A program made the translations under genes and the position numbers. Positions 16,430-26,392 of a DNA stretch of 64,000 nt are shown here, one piece after another. The notes under the pieces are model-generated. The model was not told where the DNA came from and ran no database searches. It saw only the letters and a list, made by a program, of their open reading frames with translations. Every line of letters begins with the position of its first letter. The stretch's first letter is position 1. The DNA lies in NCBI RefSeq assembly GCF_009762775.1, contig NZ_CP046401.1, positions 5,344,001-5,408,000 of the forward strand, in the 5' to 3' direction. This stretch comes from Maribellus comscasis (lineage in GTDB: Bacteria > Bacteroidota > Bacteroidia > Bacteroidales > Prolixibacteraceae).

Positions 16430-18127
16430 TTAGGCTTTATCCAGTATTTGTTTGCCGGTGTTGGTGGTGTAAAACCAAGGTATCAGCGTTTCACGCACGT
16501 GTTTGTTGGCCATTAATGCATCACGTATTGTTTTAAAGAGAGGAATTAAACACTCTGCCGATTTGGAGTCAGAACTATTTCGGTCGATATCAGTGAGTAT
16601 TTTTTTAATTAGTTCGAAATTTTTTTGGTGAATTGTCAAATGAATAAACAGTTTTAATAAACTGCACTGTAGTTTTTGGTTATTTGCGTAGTAGTTTAGT
16701 ATGCGTTTAAATAGGTCGTTGCTTAGAGGATTGTTCCCTTTCCAGTAAAGCAGGAGAAGGAAATGAAACACAATGTTTTGATTGAATTTTAAATAAGTAT
16801 CGGATTGAATTTCGTGGTTAACTACATTATATTCGTAAAGAATTCCGTTTGAAATTAATTCGCGTAAGGCAAAATCGTTAAACTGAACTTGCAGTAATTT
16901 ATCTTTTAACACCGAATTTCGTTCCTTCCCTTTGTTGCAGATTTCGATAAACTGATTGATAAGTATTTGTTTGTCTTCACTGTAAGGAGGGGAGAACAAC
17001 CTTTTTTGCAGAAAATTTTTCAGAAGAATAATCTCCGAGATCGTATCTACTTCTTTAAACGATTCGATAAAAAGTCTCAGGAAATAGGGATTTTTTATTA
17101 TGTGTAAAATGTCTGTATGATATTTCTCCAGATAAGAAAAATCGTACGGGAACTCAAATTTGTTGAGCAAGGTTTCAATTTCTGTTCTTTCAAATGGCGG
17201 AACATTTGTTTTTGCGTAGTTGTCATAATTAGAGGGTGTTACGCCATGCCAGCATGTTTTTAAGTAAGGCGTTTTTTGAGCCATGTACAGAAAAATATCC
17301 ATGTTTTCGGGTCTGCAACTAAAAATTACTTTGTAATTTCCATTGTCAATTCCCATAATCATGCGAATAATATTTTCAGCCAGTTCGTGGTATCTTTTTT
17401 TATCGAAAAATATGTCGTCCACATCATCAATTATCATCCATAATTTTCCTTTTTGCTTCTCCGGATGATTTTGAAAATAGAACTCTGTACCGACAGTTAA
17501 TTTAAAATCGAGAAGCTGGTTTAAGATCTCAGAGTTTTGATTTTTTGCATACAAGTTGAAGAATATGGCACCATCAACAAGTGTTACAATATCGTTTTTA
17601 TACAGCGCATCTTTCTGAAGAAAGTATTTTTCTACCAGCTGAATAAGGAGTGTTGATTTTCCGAATCCATCGGGTGCGATAAAAAAAGTCGCTGTTTTCC
17701 CCGATTCCAGGAAATTATTCAAATGCTCGTTTGCAAATTCCCTGAAAACAAATAATCCATTTTTGTAGTGGGTTTTTTGTACTAACGAATTTAAACTATG
17801 ATTGGTAATTTGCATAACCTGTCGACGAGTTTCTTCCCATATATCGTTATTTGCCGTATGAGGCTCGAAAGTATTAAAACGGGCAAGGTATTCTTCTTTG
17901 TTTTTAAATCCCAGGAACCTTAAAAGTGTTTCTTGTGTATATCGTGATGGGTGAAATGGTGATTTTATAAGACCAAAAAATCGTTTTATTGTAGAACTGC
18001 TTACCTGCCGATGTGTTTCAGCATAAATTTTATTAATTAGCCAATCACAATCCTTCTGGTGACGAATATCTCTTCCTGCCTTTTCAACTACATCTCCCCT
18101 CAATCTATTTAGCTGAGACTGGTTCAT
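16430..18127 (-). CDS. STAND-like P-loop ATPase with N-terminal HTH-like module
   Basis: 565 residues. Residues about 1-85 are a helical module (SSSTIKRFFG, then TLLRFLGF) that also occurs in the membrane protein at 39004-40263. Residues about 100-400 are an AAA/NTPase core with Walker A APDGFGKST (151-159) and Walker B MIIDDVDD (231-238), followed by a sensor-like FSCRPEN. The C-terminal 160 residues are helical, of unknown fold. The layout suggests a DNA-binding or adaptor head on a signalling ATPase of the NACHT/STAND type, which normally acts as a switch in regulation or defence. It stands alone, divergent from the 56-aa gene, with AAAATGAATA-type repeats in the shared upstream region. 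Confidence 0.7.
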   Translation of the reverse strand: MNQSQLNRLRGDVVEKAGRDIRHQKDCDWLINKIYAETHRQVSSSTIKRFFGLIKSPFHPSRYTQETLLRFLGFKNKEEYLARFNTFEPHTANNDIWEETRRQVMQITNHSLNSLVQKTHYKNGLFVFREFANEHLNNFLESGKTATFFIAPDGFGKSTLLIQLVEKYFLQKDALYKNDIVTLVDGAIFFNLYAKNQNSEILNQLLDFKLTVGTEFYFQNHPEKQKGKLWMIIDDVDDIFFDKKRYHELAENIIRMIMGIDNGNYKVIFSCRPENMDIFLYMAQKTPYLKTCWHGVTPSNYDNYAKTNVPPFERTEIETLLNKFEFPYDFSYLEKYHTDILHIIKNPYFLRLFIESFKEVDTISEIILLKNFLQKRLFSPPYSEDKQILINQFIEICNKGKERNSVLKDKLLQVQFNDFALRELISNGILYEYNVVNHEIQSDTYLKFNQNIVFHFLLLLYWKGNNPLSNDLFKRILNYYANNQKLQCSLLKLFIHLTIHQKNFELIKKILTDIDRNSSDSKSAECLIPLFKTIRDALMANKHVRETLIPWFYTTNTGKQILDKA

Positions 18128-18361
18128 TTTTGGTTAAACAGTTTTTGTCTTTTTACATGGTTTAAGCTGTTTAGGTTACACGTTGTCAGGCGATCAAGAG
18201 CTTCTGCGAAATTAAAAAACAACTTAAAAACCGCGCCGAATCTGTTTTTTAGACGTCTGCAGAAAATGAATAAAATGAATAAGAAAATGAATAAACTGAG
18301 CTCATTTACAGCTATAAAAAAACAGTAATTTTGCTACTGGAATATATTTGGTATTAGAGTC
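18128..18361. promoter_or_regulatory. Divergent upstream region with ATGAATAA repeats and a -7 box
   Basis: Three copies of ATGAATAA lie between 18264 and 18295. On the + strand, TAATTTTG at 18326-18333 matches the Bacteroidota TAnnTTTG -7 element, and a second match (TATATTTG) lies at 18343-18350. It could drive the small ORF and glycosyltransferase. Confidence 0.4.
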
Positions 18362-18532
18362 ATGAAAACAATTTTGGAACAAAAAACTAAGAGGTATCTG
18401 TTCGAAGCCAGACCAAGATATCCCGATCCATTTTATTTTTCGTATGGTGCGAATCAAAAACAAGAATCTTCAAAAGAAGAGCGGCATTATTCTTACATAG
18501 TTCCATGGCAAATGAAAGAATATGTTAAGTAA
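18362..18532 (+). CDS. Small protein, 56 aa
   Basis: An ATG-initiated frame of 56 codons ends in TAA 110 bp before the glycosyltransferase start. The product is basic and aromatic-rich (RYLFEARPRYPDPFYFSYG near the start, SYIVPWQMKEYVK at the end) with no membrane segment or signal. A good -7 promoter box lies about 30 bp upstream. The composition and clean start argue for a real gene, possibly the first cistron of the GT4/GH57-like unit, but I know no homologue and assign no function. Confidence 0.45.
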   Translation: MKTILEQKTKRYLFEARPRYPDPFYFSYGANQKQESSKEERHYSYIVPWQMKEYVK

Positions 18533-18642
18533 ATAAGGGTAATTAAGATTACATAATCGAATTGTTAAGCGCATCATTCCGGCAAAAATTTGCCGGAAAA
18601 AAGAGGTATTTGACTGGGCAGATTAAACCAAAAAGAAAACAG

Positions 18643-19929
18643 ATGAATGTATTAATGTTTGGGTGGGAATTTCCTCCGCACATATCAGGAGGCTTGGGTA
18701 CAGCTTGCTACGGCATTACAAAAGCGTTATCGGCAAATCCGGGAATTAACTTAACTTTTGTGGTTCCGAAAGCATGGGGAGATGAACCTGCTTCGTCGAT
18801 GAAACTGGTAGGCGCAAATAAAATTAACCTAATAAAAAGTAAAATCAAAACAGAGCGATTTCATTTTCCTCACACCAAAATCACGGTTCAATCAAACCTT
18901 GTACCTTATATCGATCCTGAGGATTATAAACGTGAGCAACTGCAAAAAATGCAAAGTTACAGTAAAACAACACATTTATCTGGAGAGACAATTGAATTTT
19001 CAGGAGCCTATACATCCGACTTAATGACCGAAATTCACAACTTCTCGGTAATTGCCGAGTACATTTCCTCCCAAAGTAACTTCGATTTAATTCATGCGCA
19101 CGACTGGCTTACCTTTCCGGCAGGAATACAAGCTAAAAAAGCCACCGGAAAACCACTGGTAGTTCATGTACATGCTACTGATTTCGATCGAAGTGGGGGG
19201 AGTGTAAATCCACGTGTTTATGAAATTGAGAAAGCCGGGATGGAGGCTGCCGACCTGATAATTACAGTAAGTAATCATACGGCAGAAATGGTTGTGGAAA
19301 AGTACGGTATCACTCCATTGAAAATTAAAACCGTACACAATGGTTTGGAGCCCTTTAAAAATGCCGGAACGCGACCAAAAAGCAAAAAACATAACACAAA
19401 ACTGATAACTTTTTTGGGACGTATTACCATTCAAAAAGGACCACAGTATTTTGTTGAAGTAGCCCGAAAGGTGCTGCCTTACATGAACGACGTTAAGTTT
19501 GTTATGGCCGGAAGTGGTGACATGATGGAAGCCACAAAAATGCTGGTCAATCAATACGGACTCAACGATAAATTTATATTCCCCGGATTTTTGAAAGGCG
19601 AGCAGGTAAATCATTTACTACACCGTTCCGATCTTTTTATCATGCCTTCGCTGTCAGAACCTTTTGGACTTGTTCCGCTGGAAGCCATGCACTTTAAAGT
19701 TCCTGTAATAATTTCAAAACAATCGGGAGTTTCCGAGGTGATTCATAATGCCATAAAAGTTGATTTTTGGGATACTGATGCCATGGCAGATGCTGTTTAT
19801 GGTATTTTAAACCGGCCTGCAATAGGGAAAATATTAAAGAAAAAGGGAGCTCATGAAGTGCAGCATCTGAACTGGGAAAAACCAGCATCGAAAATTTTAC
19901 GCATTTACAGTCAGGTAGTACGAGCTTAA
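18643..19929 (+). CDS. GT4-family glycosyltransferase (glycogen-synthase-like)
   Basis: About 428 residues from MNVLMFGWEFPP; the frame opens 27 codons earlier at a TTG, but the ATG places the glycine-rich loop ISGGLGT at the usual N-terminal position. The GT-B fold is evident: an N-terminal acceptor domain with HAHDW (about residue 151), and a C-terminal nucleotide-sugar domain with TFLGRITIQKGPQYF and the E-x7-E motif SEPFGLVPLE (E339, E347). Bacteroidota often pair such an enzyme with a GH57 amylase for glycogen or alpha-glucan metabolism, and the next gene, 11 bp on, is a GH57 relative. The donor (ADP- or UDP-glucose) is not certain from sequence. Confidence 0.85.
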   Translation: MNVLMFGWEFPPHISGGLGTACYGITKALSANPGINLTFVVPKAWGDEPASSMKLVGANKINLIKSKIKTERFHFPHTKITVQSNLVPYIDPEDYKREQLQKMQSYSKTTHLSGETIEFSGAYTSDLMTEIHNFSVIAEYISSQSNFDLIHAHDWLTFPAGIQAKKATGKPLVVHVHATDFDRSGGSVNPRVYEIEKAGMEAADLIITVSNHTAEMVVEKYGITPLKIKTVHNGLEPFKNAGTRPKSKKHNTKLITFLGRITIQKGPQYFVEVARKVLPYMNDVKFVMAGSGDMMEATKMLVNQYGLNDKFIFPGFLKGEQVNHLLHRSDLFIMPSLSEPFGLVPLEAMHFKVPVIISKQSGVSEVIHNAIKVDFWDTDAMADAVYGILNRPAIGKILKKKGAHEVQHLNWEKPASKILRIYSQVVRA

Positions 19930-19940
19930 AATACAATGCA

Positions 19941-21125
19941 ATGAAGACAATATGTTTTTGCGCAAATATTCACATTCCTCCCCCAAAGTTTTACTGCCGG
20001 TTTTTTCATATTCGCCAAAATCATGCTAACCTGTCGTGCCCCGAAATTGAAACGTATTACAAACAAGTTTGTAGCAGTAGATTAGTACCCTGGCTGAAAC
20101 TGCTAAATAAGCTCATAAGCGAATCTGACGGAAAACTCAAGCTTACACTTTCTATTTCAGGAAGCACATTAATGAAGCTTAAAGAATATAATCCCGATGC
20201 TTTAGTTTTAATGGGTAAATTACTAGCGAACCGACAAATTGATTTTTTTGCAGTACCTTATTCTCATTCGTTGCTGTCTTATGCTAACAGTGAATATTTC
20301 CGAACAGAAACAGAGAAACACCAACTGCTTTTAAAAGATATGTTTGGCAGCCAGCCGGAGGTTTACCTTTTGCCAACCGCTTTTAATTCGAAACAACTGC
20401 TTAAATCGATAACAGAAATAAACAGAAGTGCCGCAATAGTTTACCACGGCAAATTTAGTGACAATCAGTTCCAAATTCCGAGTGAAGAGTGTGGGTGGCA
20501 AACGCCAAAACTATTTCCTATAAATTGTCAGCTTAGTTATATTCTACAAAATGGTCTGTGTGGTATTGGCAAAAAATCTGTTGAATCTTCTGCCTCCGCT
20601 TTGTACTCGAAATTTATGAAGCATTTCCCGTCCTCGGATCCTGAAATAGTTATCTATAATCCTTTAAATATTAGTCCTGATTTTCAGTTGATAGCTGATA
20701 GTATTTTTGCTGCTTTTTTGAAAAAGTTGGTAAAAAAAACTGATACAACTTTCCTTCTTCCCTCTCAACTTCCCAAACATACATTTGTTTTCGATACATC
20801 CATGCCTAAAAAGGATGCAAAACCAGTGGCCGGTTTGTACCTGAAAAACAAACTTCAGAAAGAGGCATTTAGATTTTTACAAAAGGTGGAGGATTGTACC
20901 GGGTTGGATTCTCCGGAATTATGGGAAGTGATTAATGATATGGAATATTTGAGGTATATGAGTTTGAAATTTGTAAAACCGTCTTTTGTTAAAAGGTATT
21001 TTAATCCTTACTCAAGTCCGTACATGGCCTATCTCAGTTATATGAATATACTCGAGAACATTTGGATGAATCAGCAGGACAAAACTGCTTTCTCGCGTAA
21101 AAGTAATGTTTCGGTAAATACTTAA
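19941..21125 (+). CDS. Divergent GH57-like protein lacking catalytic residues
   Basis: 394 residues. The N-terminus MKTICFCANIH.P with FYCRFF, then SISGSTL and PYSHSLL, parallels the GH57 alpha-amylase motifs that normally begin KTICLYFQIHQP and include ETYSHSL. In active enzymes the strand-4 motif holds the nucleophile Glu (NTELIYSD); here the matching stretch is LPTAFNSK, with Ala147. The expected catalytic Asp motif (MDYETFG) corresponds to VIYNPLNIS, with Asn near 240. The protein is also shorter than usual for the family. I infer a non-catalytic paralogue, perhaps a glucan-binding partner of the GT4 enzyme encoded 11 bp upstream. Homology itself is moderately certain. Confidence 0.65.
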   Translation: MKTICFCANIHIPPPKFYCRFFHIRQNHANLSCPEIETYYKQVCSSRLVPWLKLLNKLISESDGKLKLTLSISGSTLMKLKEYNPDALVLMGKLLANRQIDFFAVPYSHSLLSYANSEYFRTETEKHQLLLKDMFGSQPEVYLLPTAFNSKQLLKSITEINRSAAIVYHGKFSDNQFQIPSEECGWQTPKLFPINCQLSYILQNGLCGIGKKSVESSASALYSKFMKHFPSSDPEIVIYNPLNISPDFQLIADSIFAAFLKKLVKKTDTTFLLPSQLPKHTFVFDTSMPKKDAKPVAGLYLKNKLQKEAFRFLQKVEDCTGLDSPELWEVINDMEYLRYMSLKFVKPSFVKRYFNPYSSPYMAYLSYMNILENIWMNQQDKTAFSRKSNVSVNT

Positions 21126-21286
21126 AGTATTTTGCGGATAACCAATTTATTAATTTAAAAACCTAATCTTTCTGTTCGCCGAATTGTTCACCTAAAATAT
21201 GGTTTTTTTTGGTACGTTGTGAAAATAAAAAGCACTGAAATACAATGCTTTGACATTTTTTTTATTATAGATGATATGTGAAATAG

Positions 21287-21683
21287 TGGAGCTGGCGGGA
21301 GTCGAACCCGCGTCCAAACGAGGAAGCAACAAGCTTTCTACATGCTTAGCCCCGACTTGGTTTTCGTGTAAACACCGGATCAAGGCCACCCATATTTACC
21401 TTAGCTCCTAAATTTTCGCAGAAATTCCGGAGCAAAATTTCCACTAGCTTCGATTTACTTGCACCGCCGGTTCGGACCGCTTCAAAGCATTAGCATCCGG
21501 GCGATGTCTTGTCTCAGAACCTTGTTCCGGGATTAAGCAGTTAACCTACTGTGATTCGGTTACGCAGCAAGAGCGTAATTATTTTCGCCAATTAATATTT
21601 TGATCATTATTTTATAGGGTCAACAACCAAAACCCTGCATGCTTACCTGCCTCTTCTACCCGCTGTCAAAACCAGTCAGCCCC
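21287..21683 (-). ncRNA. ssrA: Transfer-messenger RNA (tmRNA)
   Basis: The minus strand begins GGGGCTGA and ends with the tRNA-like TTCGACTCCCGCCAGCTCCA, so the acceptor stem GGGGCU/AGCUCC closes. The T-arm sequence GGGTTCGACTCCC is present. The tag frame reads GGC GAA AAT AAT TAC GCT CTT GCT GCG TAA (rc of about 21559-21588), giving GENNYALAA after the alanine carried by the tRNA. It rescues stalled ribosomes with SmpB. The length is 397 nt before CCA addition, and pseudoknot-forming segments follow the tag. A TATTTTTG box lies 30 bp upstream. Confidence 0.95.
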
Positions 21684-21712
21684 GCAGAAGTCTTATGTGC
21701 TTGATAATTAAT

Positions 21713-21720
21713 CAAAAATA
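21713..21720 (-). promoter_or_regulatory. ssrA promoter -7 box
   Basis: TATTTTTG on the minus strand matches the Bacteroidota -7 consensus TAnnTTTG, about 30 bp before the mature tmRNA 5' end, consistent with a short processed leader. The -33 box is less clear. Confidence 0.5.
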
Positions 21721-22052
21721 AAATATTGGAAAATCCCAAGTAACAAATGTACCTATTTTGTATATTCTCCAACCGTCTTATTGGTCGCAAAGATACATAA
21801 ATTTTAATTTTTGCAGAATTTTAAGATTTAAAAATGTGTTTACTAAATGTTGTCTAATTGATTACTAAAATCAATAAAAATGGCAAAAGGAAATGTAATA
21901 AATGAGATTTTGAGGAAACAAGTGTTTGTGCCGTGGTTTTTTTTGCTGGGTTCATTTCACATCCATTGAGTAAATCTTTGCTTCCTTTTAACGATTCATA
22001 TTTAAATGCTGAGAAAAAGATTCAAATACTGATTTCTTTATATACATTAATA
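21721..22052. other. Intergenic region without visible features
   Basis: AT-rich DNA between the ssrA promoter and the 3' end of the large surface protein gene. I see no gene, RNA or strong terminator. Confidence 0.4.
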
Positions 22053-25000
22053 TCAATATTTCACAAGTTTATATTGTTGGGCGATTTCTTTTCCGTTGAA
22101 TATTTTTACCAAATACAAACCACTGGCAATATGTTCCAAATCAATTTCATTTGTTCTTCCTTCCAATTTTTTTATTAAAATTGTTTTTCCAGTACCATTA
22201 ATAATTAACATAGTTAACTGATTAGGATAATTTGTTTCAACAAACAGTTTATCTGTAACCGGATTGGGGTAGATTTGAATAGTATTCTTATTTGAAAAAT
22301 CGCTAATTCCAGTTTCGATATTATTGATTATATTAAAAGTAAATAATTTAGAATAAACTTCACCACCTAAATCCATGGTTTGTATTCTCACAGAGTAGGA
22401 ACTTTTAGTTTCATAATCAAATACTTCGTTGGTTTTAAGCGTATCACCAAATATTATGAAACTACTGTTATCGTTATCAACTTCTCCTGAAACAAGCGAA
22501 TACGTATGGGAATCATCAATATCTTCATCTGTTGTGGTAAGTGTTCCTACTTGAGTTCCAATTACTTTATTTTCTTCAATTTCTAAATTTGATAATACAA
22601 TGTCAGTTGGGTTTTCATTAATATCATTAATTGTGATTGCAAACGTTTTACTAAAAGTTCCTCCGTTCCTATCATCAGTTTGTATTCTTACTAAATTTAC
22701 ATTCTTAGTTTCATAATCAAATACATCATTAGTGAGTAATTTATCTCCGGAGATAGCAAAATTGCTGTTATTGTTATCTCCTGTTCCAGAAGCAAGCGAA
22801 TAGGTGAATGCATCCGAGTCAGTATCAGTTGAAGTAAGTGTTCCAACAATTACGCCTATTGTATCGTTTTCATTCACAACAGAACTTGTTAATTCAATAT
22901 TTGTTGGTGATAGGTTTTCATCTGTTTCCATTATTGAAATTGTAAATGATTTAGAATAAACTTCACCTCCGGAATCTTCTGTTTCTACCCTTATTGAATA
23001 GGAACTTTTTGCTTCAAAATCAAATACTTCTCCACTTTGTAAATTATCTCCTGAAATAGAGAAACTGCCATTATCGCTATCTCCTGTACCTGAAATAAGA
23101 GTATATGTAAATGAATCACCGGAATCTTCATCAATAGATGAAAATGTTCCAATTTCTGTTCCAACTGGTTTTTCTTCTTTTATTTCAGAATTTGACAAAA
23201 CAATACCTGTGGGTGATTCATTCATATCATTAACTGAAACTGTGAACTGTTCAGAAAAAGTTTCACCGCCAGAATCTTCTGTTTGTATTCTTATTGAATA
23301 AGAAGATTTTGTTTCAAAATCAAATACTTCATCAGTGAATAATTTATCTCCTGAGATAGTAAAACTGCCATTATTGGTATCTCCTGTCCCAGAAACAAGA
23401 GAATAGGTGAATGTATCCGAGTCGCTATCGCTTGAAGTAAGTGTTCCAACTTCTGTACCTATTGTTTCATTTTCGTTCACATCAGAACTTGACAATGATA
23501 TATCTGTTGGTGTATTGTTTATTGACGAACTTAAAATAGTATTTGATTTAATTTCAACAGTAGATGCTGATTTTAAGTTAACTTCACTCTCACAATTTAT
23601 CTCTTTGTCGAAAGATATGTAATACTGATAATTAAAAGACGGATTCGTAGTTAAATCAGAGTAAGTGCCGTTACTTGAAGAAATTTGAGTAAGAAGTTCA
23701 AACTCACCATTTCCTATTTTACGATATATTGAATAAGAAGGAATACTTAATCCGACATAATGTGACCAGAAAAGATTTACTTCTCCCGAAGTTCCACGGT
23801 TCTGTGATAGGTGAATTGTATTGTGATTAGCACTCAAAGAGGATTCATTTCCACAACTGTCAATCATCGAAACTTTATAACTGAAACTTTGTGTTCGGTT
23901 ATTAATTAGTGAATCTTTAAGAGAATTTTCAGTACAACTGATTTCACCAATTTGCTGATAATCATCTAGCGTGACACCTTCTCTGTAAATCACATATTTT
24001 TCAACGTTATAATTGTTTAAACCTTTATCTAAGTGAATAATATTTGATTCTCCTTCCGATGTAACATAACAAATACTTGTTCCTTCAAAAATTGGTTTCA
24101 GAGATAAAGAAAATTCTTCTTCAATAGTCATTTCATCACCATCAGTGATTACAACAGAGTATGTTCCCGCAGATAAATTTGATAGATTCTGAGTTGTATC
24201 CCCGGTGTTCCAGGTAAATTCTAAAGGTGGAACATATTCAACAACATCGAACGAAATTGAACCTGTTGGAGATCCTTCGCAAACTGGGTCTTCTATGGTT
24301 ATGTTTTCAATTCTAAAATCATTTCTGTCAATAATGGTAATTGTAAATGATTTTGAATAGGTATTACCAGCCAAATCTTCAGTTTGAACTCTTAAAGAAT
24401 AGGAAGATTTTGTTTCAAAATCAAATATTTCATTGGTTTTGAGAGTGTCTCCTGTAATAGTGAAACTACTGTTATCTGTATCACCTTCTCCTGGAACGAG
24501 TGAATAAGAGAATGCATCTTCTGAATCAATATCGGTGGTGGAAAGTATTCCAACTCTCGTGCCAACAATTTCATTCTCATTTACATCAGTACTTGATAAT
24601 ACAATGTTGGTTGGTTGATTGGCATATAGGTAAGAACAGTCTTTACTGTCATTCATTGTCCAATTCAGGTTATTAATCAGATAATTCCTTTTTGACTCAG
24701 ATTCACAATATCTTAATCTGGAATCAAAAGTTTCATTTAAAGGCAAATGGTATATACCACTGTTATGATTTTCAACTATTTTTTTCAAAAATTTGTCATA
24801 ATTTTCAACTGATAGATTGGTTCCTCTTAAGAAATAGAAGTAATTATTAACTTTTAAGTAATTCCATACACTAATGTCCTGATTAAAGGAAGTTGCATTA
24901 GTAAACATGGTATTCATAGTTGTTACGGAAGACACGTCCCAGTTACTAATATCCTGATTAAAGGAAGTTGCATTATAAAACATCGCGGCCATATCCGTAA

Positions 25001-25799
25001 CTGAAGATACATCCCAATTCTCGATATTTCCATTAAATGACGATGCTTTATTAAACATTGAACTCATGTCAATAACAGAAGACACATTCCAATTTCCAAT
25101 ATTCTGATTAAAGGAACTTGACGTATCAAACATTCCTTTCATATTAGTAACAGAGGACACGTCCCAATTTCCAATATCCTGATTAAAAAAGCTTGTTTCC
25201 AGAAACATTCTTGACATATTGGTAACGGAAGACACGTTCCAATTACCAATGTTCTGATTAAAGCGGGTGGCGCAAAACATATGAGACATCAACCTAACCG
25301 AAGATACATCCCAATTTGCAATATCCTGATTAAAGGAACTGCAAAATTGAAACATGTAATTCATATTTGTAACCGACGATACTTTCCAGCTCCCAATGTC
25401 CTGATTAAAAGAACCTGCATCATAAAACATATATGACATATTCGTAACAGAAGAAACATCCCAATTACCTATATCTTCATTGAATGAATTTCTACCTTGA
25501 AATATCGAAGACATATCGGTTACCAGACTGGTACAAACCTTAGATAAATCTGCTCCTTCTTCTATTCGCTGAATAAGTAAAGTTCTGTCTACGGCTTCAT
25601 ACAAGACACCATCAACCCTGCCCGTGTCTCCTGCAACACAGTTTGAGCATTTAATAGTTACTCCGTTTGTATCAAGGTAAAATGTTGGTTCAGTGGGCTC
25701 TGTTAATAATCTGCAATTATCAATATTAGATGTAAATGAATAAGAAAAAAGAGGTAATAAGAATAGGATTGAGAGTAGATTTTTCATTGTGTTTGTCAA
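22053..25799 (-). CDS. Large T9SS surface protein with BspA-like (DUF285) and cadherin-like repeats
   Basis: 1248 residues with a Sec signal peptide ([18 protein letters not shown]). Residues about 90-320 carry nine units of roughly 24 residues ending [10 protein letters not shown], the DUF285/BspA-type pattern. Then come a SprB-type Ig-like stretch ([20 protein letters not shown], about 540) and several cadherin-like repeats of roughly 95 residues ([39 protein letters not shown]). The C-terminus ([15 protein letters not shown] ... KLVKY) is a type A T9SS sorting domain. The expected role is a calcium-binding, surface-attached adhesin; ligands are unknown. It is monocistronic, with no partner gene close by. 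Confidence 0.88.
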   Translation of the reverse strand: MTNTMKNLLSILFLLPLFSYSFTSNIDNCRLLTEPTEPTFYLDTNGVTIKCSNCVAGDTGRVDGVLYEAVDRTLLIQRIEEGADLSKVCTSLVTDMSSIFQGRNSFNEDIGNWDVSSVTNMSYMFYDAGSFNQDIGSWKVSSVTNMNYMFQFCSSFNQDIANWDVSSVRLMSHMFCATRFNQNIGNWNVSSVTNMSRMFLETSFFNQDIGNWDVSSVTNMKGMFDTSSSFNQNIGNWNVSSVIDMSSMFNKASSFNGNIENWDVSSVTDMAAMFYNATSFNQDISNWDVSSVTTMNTMFTNATSFNQDISVWNYLKVNNYFYFLRGTNLSVENYDKFLKKIVENHNSGIYHLPLNETFDSRLRYCESESKRNYLINNLNWTMNDSKDCSYLYANQPTNIVLSSTDVNENEIVGTRVGILSTTDIDSEDAFSYSLVPGEGDTDNSSFTITGDTLKTNEIFDFETKSSYSLRVQTEDLAGNTYSKSFTITIIDRNDFRIENITIEDPVCEGSPTGSISFDVVEYVPPLEFTWNTGDTTQNLSNLSAGTYSVVITDGDEMTIEEEFSLSLKPIFEGTSICYVTSEGESNIIHLDKGLNNYNVEKYVIYREGVTLDDYQQIGEISCTENSLKDSLINNRTQSFSYKVSMIDSCGNESSLSANHNTIHLSQNRGTSGEVNLFWSHYVGLSIPSYSIYRKIGNGEFELLTQISSSNGTYSDLTTNPSFNYQYYISFDKEINCESEVNLKSASTVEIKSNTILSSSINNTPTDISLSSSDVNENETIGTEVGTLTSSDSDSDTFTYSLVSGTGDTNNGSFTISGDKLFTDEVFDFETKSSYSIRIQTEDSGGETFSEQFTVSVNDMNESPTGIVLSNSEIKEEKPVGTEIGTFSSIDEDSGDSFTYTLISGTGDSDNGSFSISGDNLQSGEVFDFEAKSSYSIRVETEDSGGEVYSKSFTISIMETDENLSPTNIELTSSVVNENDTIGVIVGTLTSTDTDSDAFTYSLASGTGDNNNSNFAISGDKLLTNDVFDYETKNVNLVRIQTDDRNGGTFSKTFAITINDINENPTDIVLSNLEIEENKVIGTQVGTLTTTDEDIDDSHTYSLVSGEVDNDNSSFIIFGDTLKTNEVFDYETKSSYSVRIQTMDLGGEVYSKLFTFNIINNIETGISDFSNKNTIQIYPNPVTDKLFVETNYPNQLTMLIINGTGKTILIKKLEGRTNEIDLEHIASGLYLVKIFNGKEIAQQYKLVKY
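24840..25530 (-). repeat. DUF285-type coding repeats (about 72-75 bp units)
   Basis: Successive units encode [25 protein letters not shown] repeats; one unit (near 25260) is a codon or so shorter ([12 protein letters not shown]). DNA identity between units is only moderate, so this is an old expansion, unlike the subtilase repeats. Confidence 0.85.
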
Positions 25800-26136
25800 G
25801 TTTGGTGTAAAGAATTTGGTTCAGAAATTAGATTTTTTTTTGTTAAGAGATAAATATGTTTCTTCAAATTTAAAGGAATTGAAATACGTTACCAAAAATA
25901 GTTGAACAAATTTAACTTTTGTTCGGAAAAGCAAAGACTTGATATGACTCTTCAAATTTAGAATCCTTAATGATATTTAGTAAAGTAAAATTAGAGTTGA
26001 GGTCTAGTCATCTGGAAACTGTAAAATAGAGGTGGATCATAATCGGGAAGTTTGGGTGACAGGTTCGTTGTTCAGTCGTTTGTATTTTTTTGAATTGTCA
26101 AAAAACTTTAATGTAAAGGAAGAAGGAATTACTAGC

Positions 26137-26295
26137 TGAACCAATTTGATTACGCTCCGGCATCCAACAATTTGGCCAACACCGATTGTTTATCCCGGAG
26201 CGGATGGGATATGGAATAATTTAATTATATCGGGAGAAGGTGGTATTTATTTTTACAAATACCTTGGTTTTTCTAAAAAAAGTAGGTCGAGGTGA
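26137..26295 (+). pseudogene. Fragment of a beta-propeller-like protein
   Basis: An open stretch without a start codon encodes LRHPTIWPTPIVYPGADG followed by IWNNLIISGEGGIYFYKYLG, then a short basic tail and TGA. The wording resembles FG-GAP/tachylectin-like propeller blades (DLIVSGEGGIYFY). There is no full gene on either side, so I read it as the residue of a deleted or decayed gene. The family assignment is from memory of the motif only. Confidence 0.4.
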
Positions 26296-26351
26296 AGCGC
26301 CAAAATACCAATGTTCAAAAGTTATGATAGAGAATATACTACTTATTGGAA

Positions 26352-26389
26352 AAAAATGTCAGCTGTGATTTTTGGCAGCTGACATTTTT
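26352..26389 (-). terminator. Terminator of the galU operon
   Basis: A perfect 14-bp stem (AAAAATGTCAGCTG with its complement, 26352-26365 and 26376-26389) with a 10-base loop ends in T-runs on either strand. It lies immediately after the galU stop codon. Confidence 0.88.
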
Positions 26390-26392
26390 CTG

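Larger units (their letters stand above)
25800..26392. other. Intergenic region with gene relic and terminator
   Basis: Upstream of the surface protein gene the sequence is AT-rich. It contains the beta-propeller-like relic at 26137-26295 and the galU terminator at 26352-26389. No other gene is supported. Confidence 0.5.

Noticed and set aside
21192..21389. Open frame overlapping ssrA
   Set aside because: It lies inside the tmRNA sequence and has no protein-like character.
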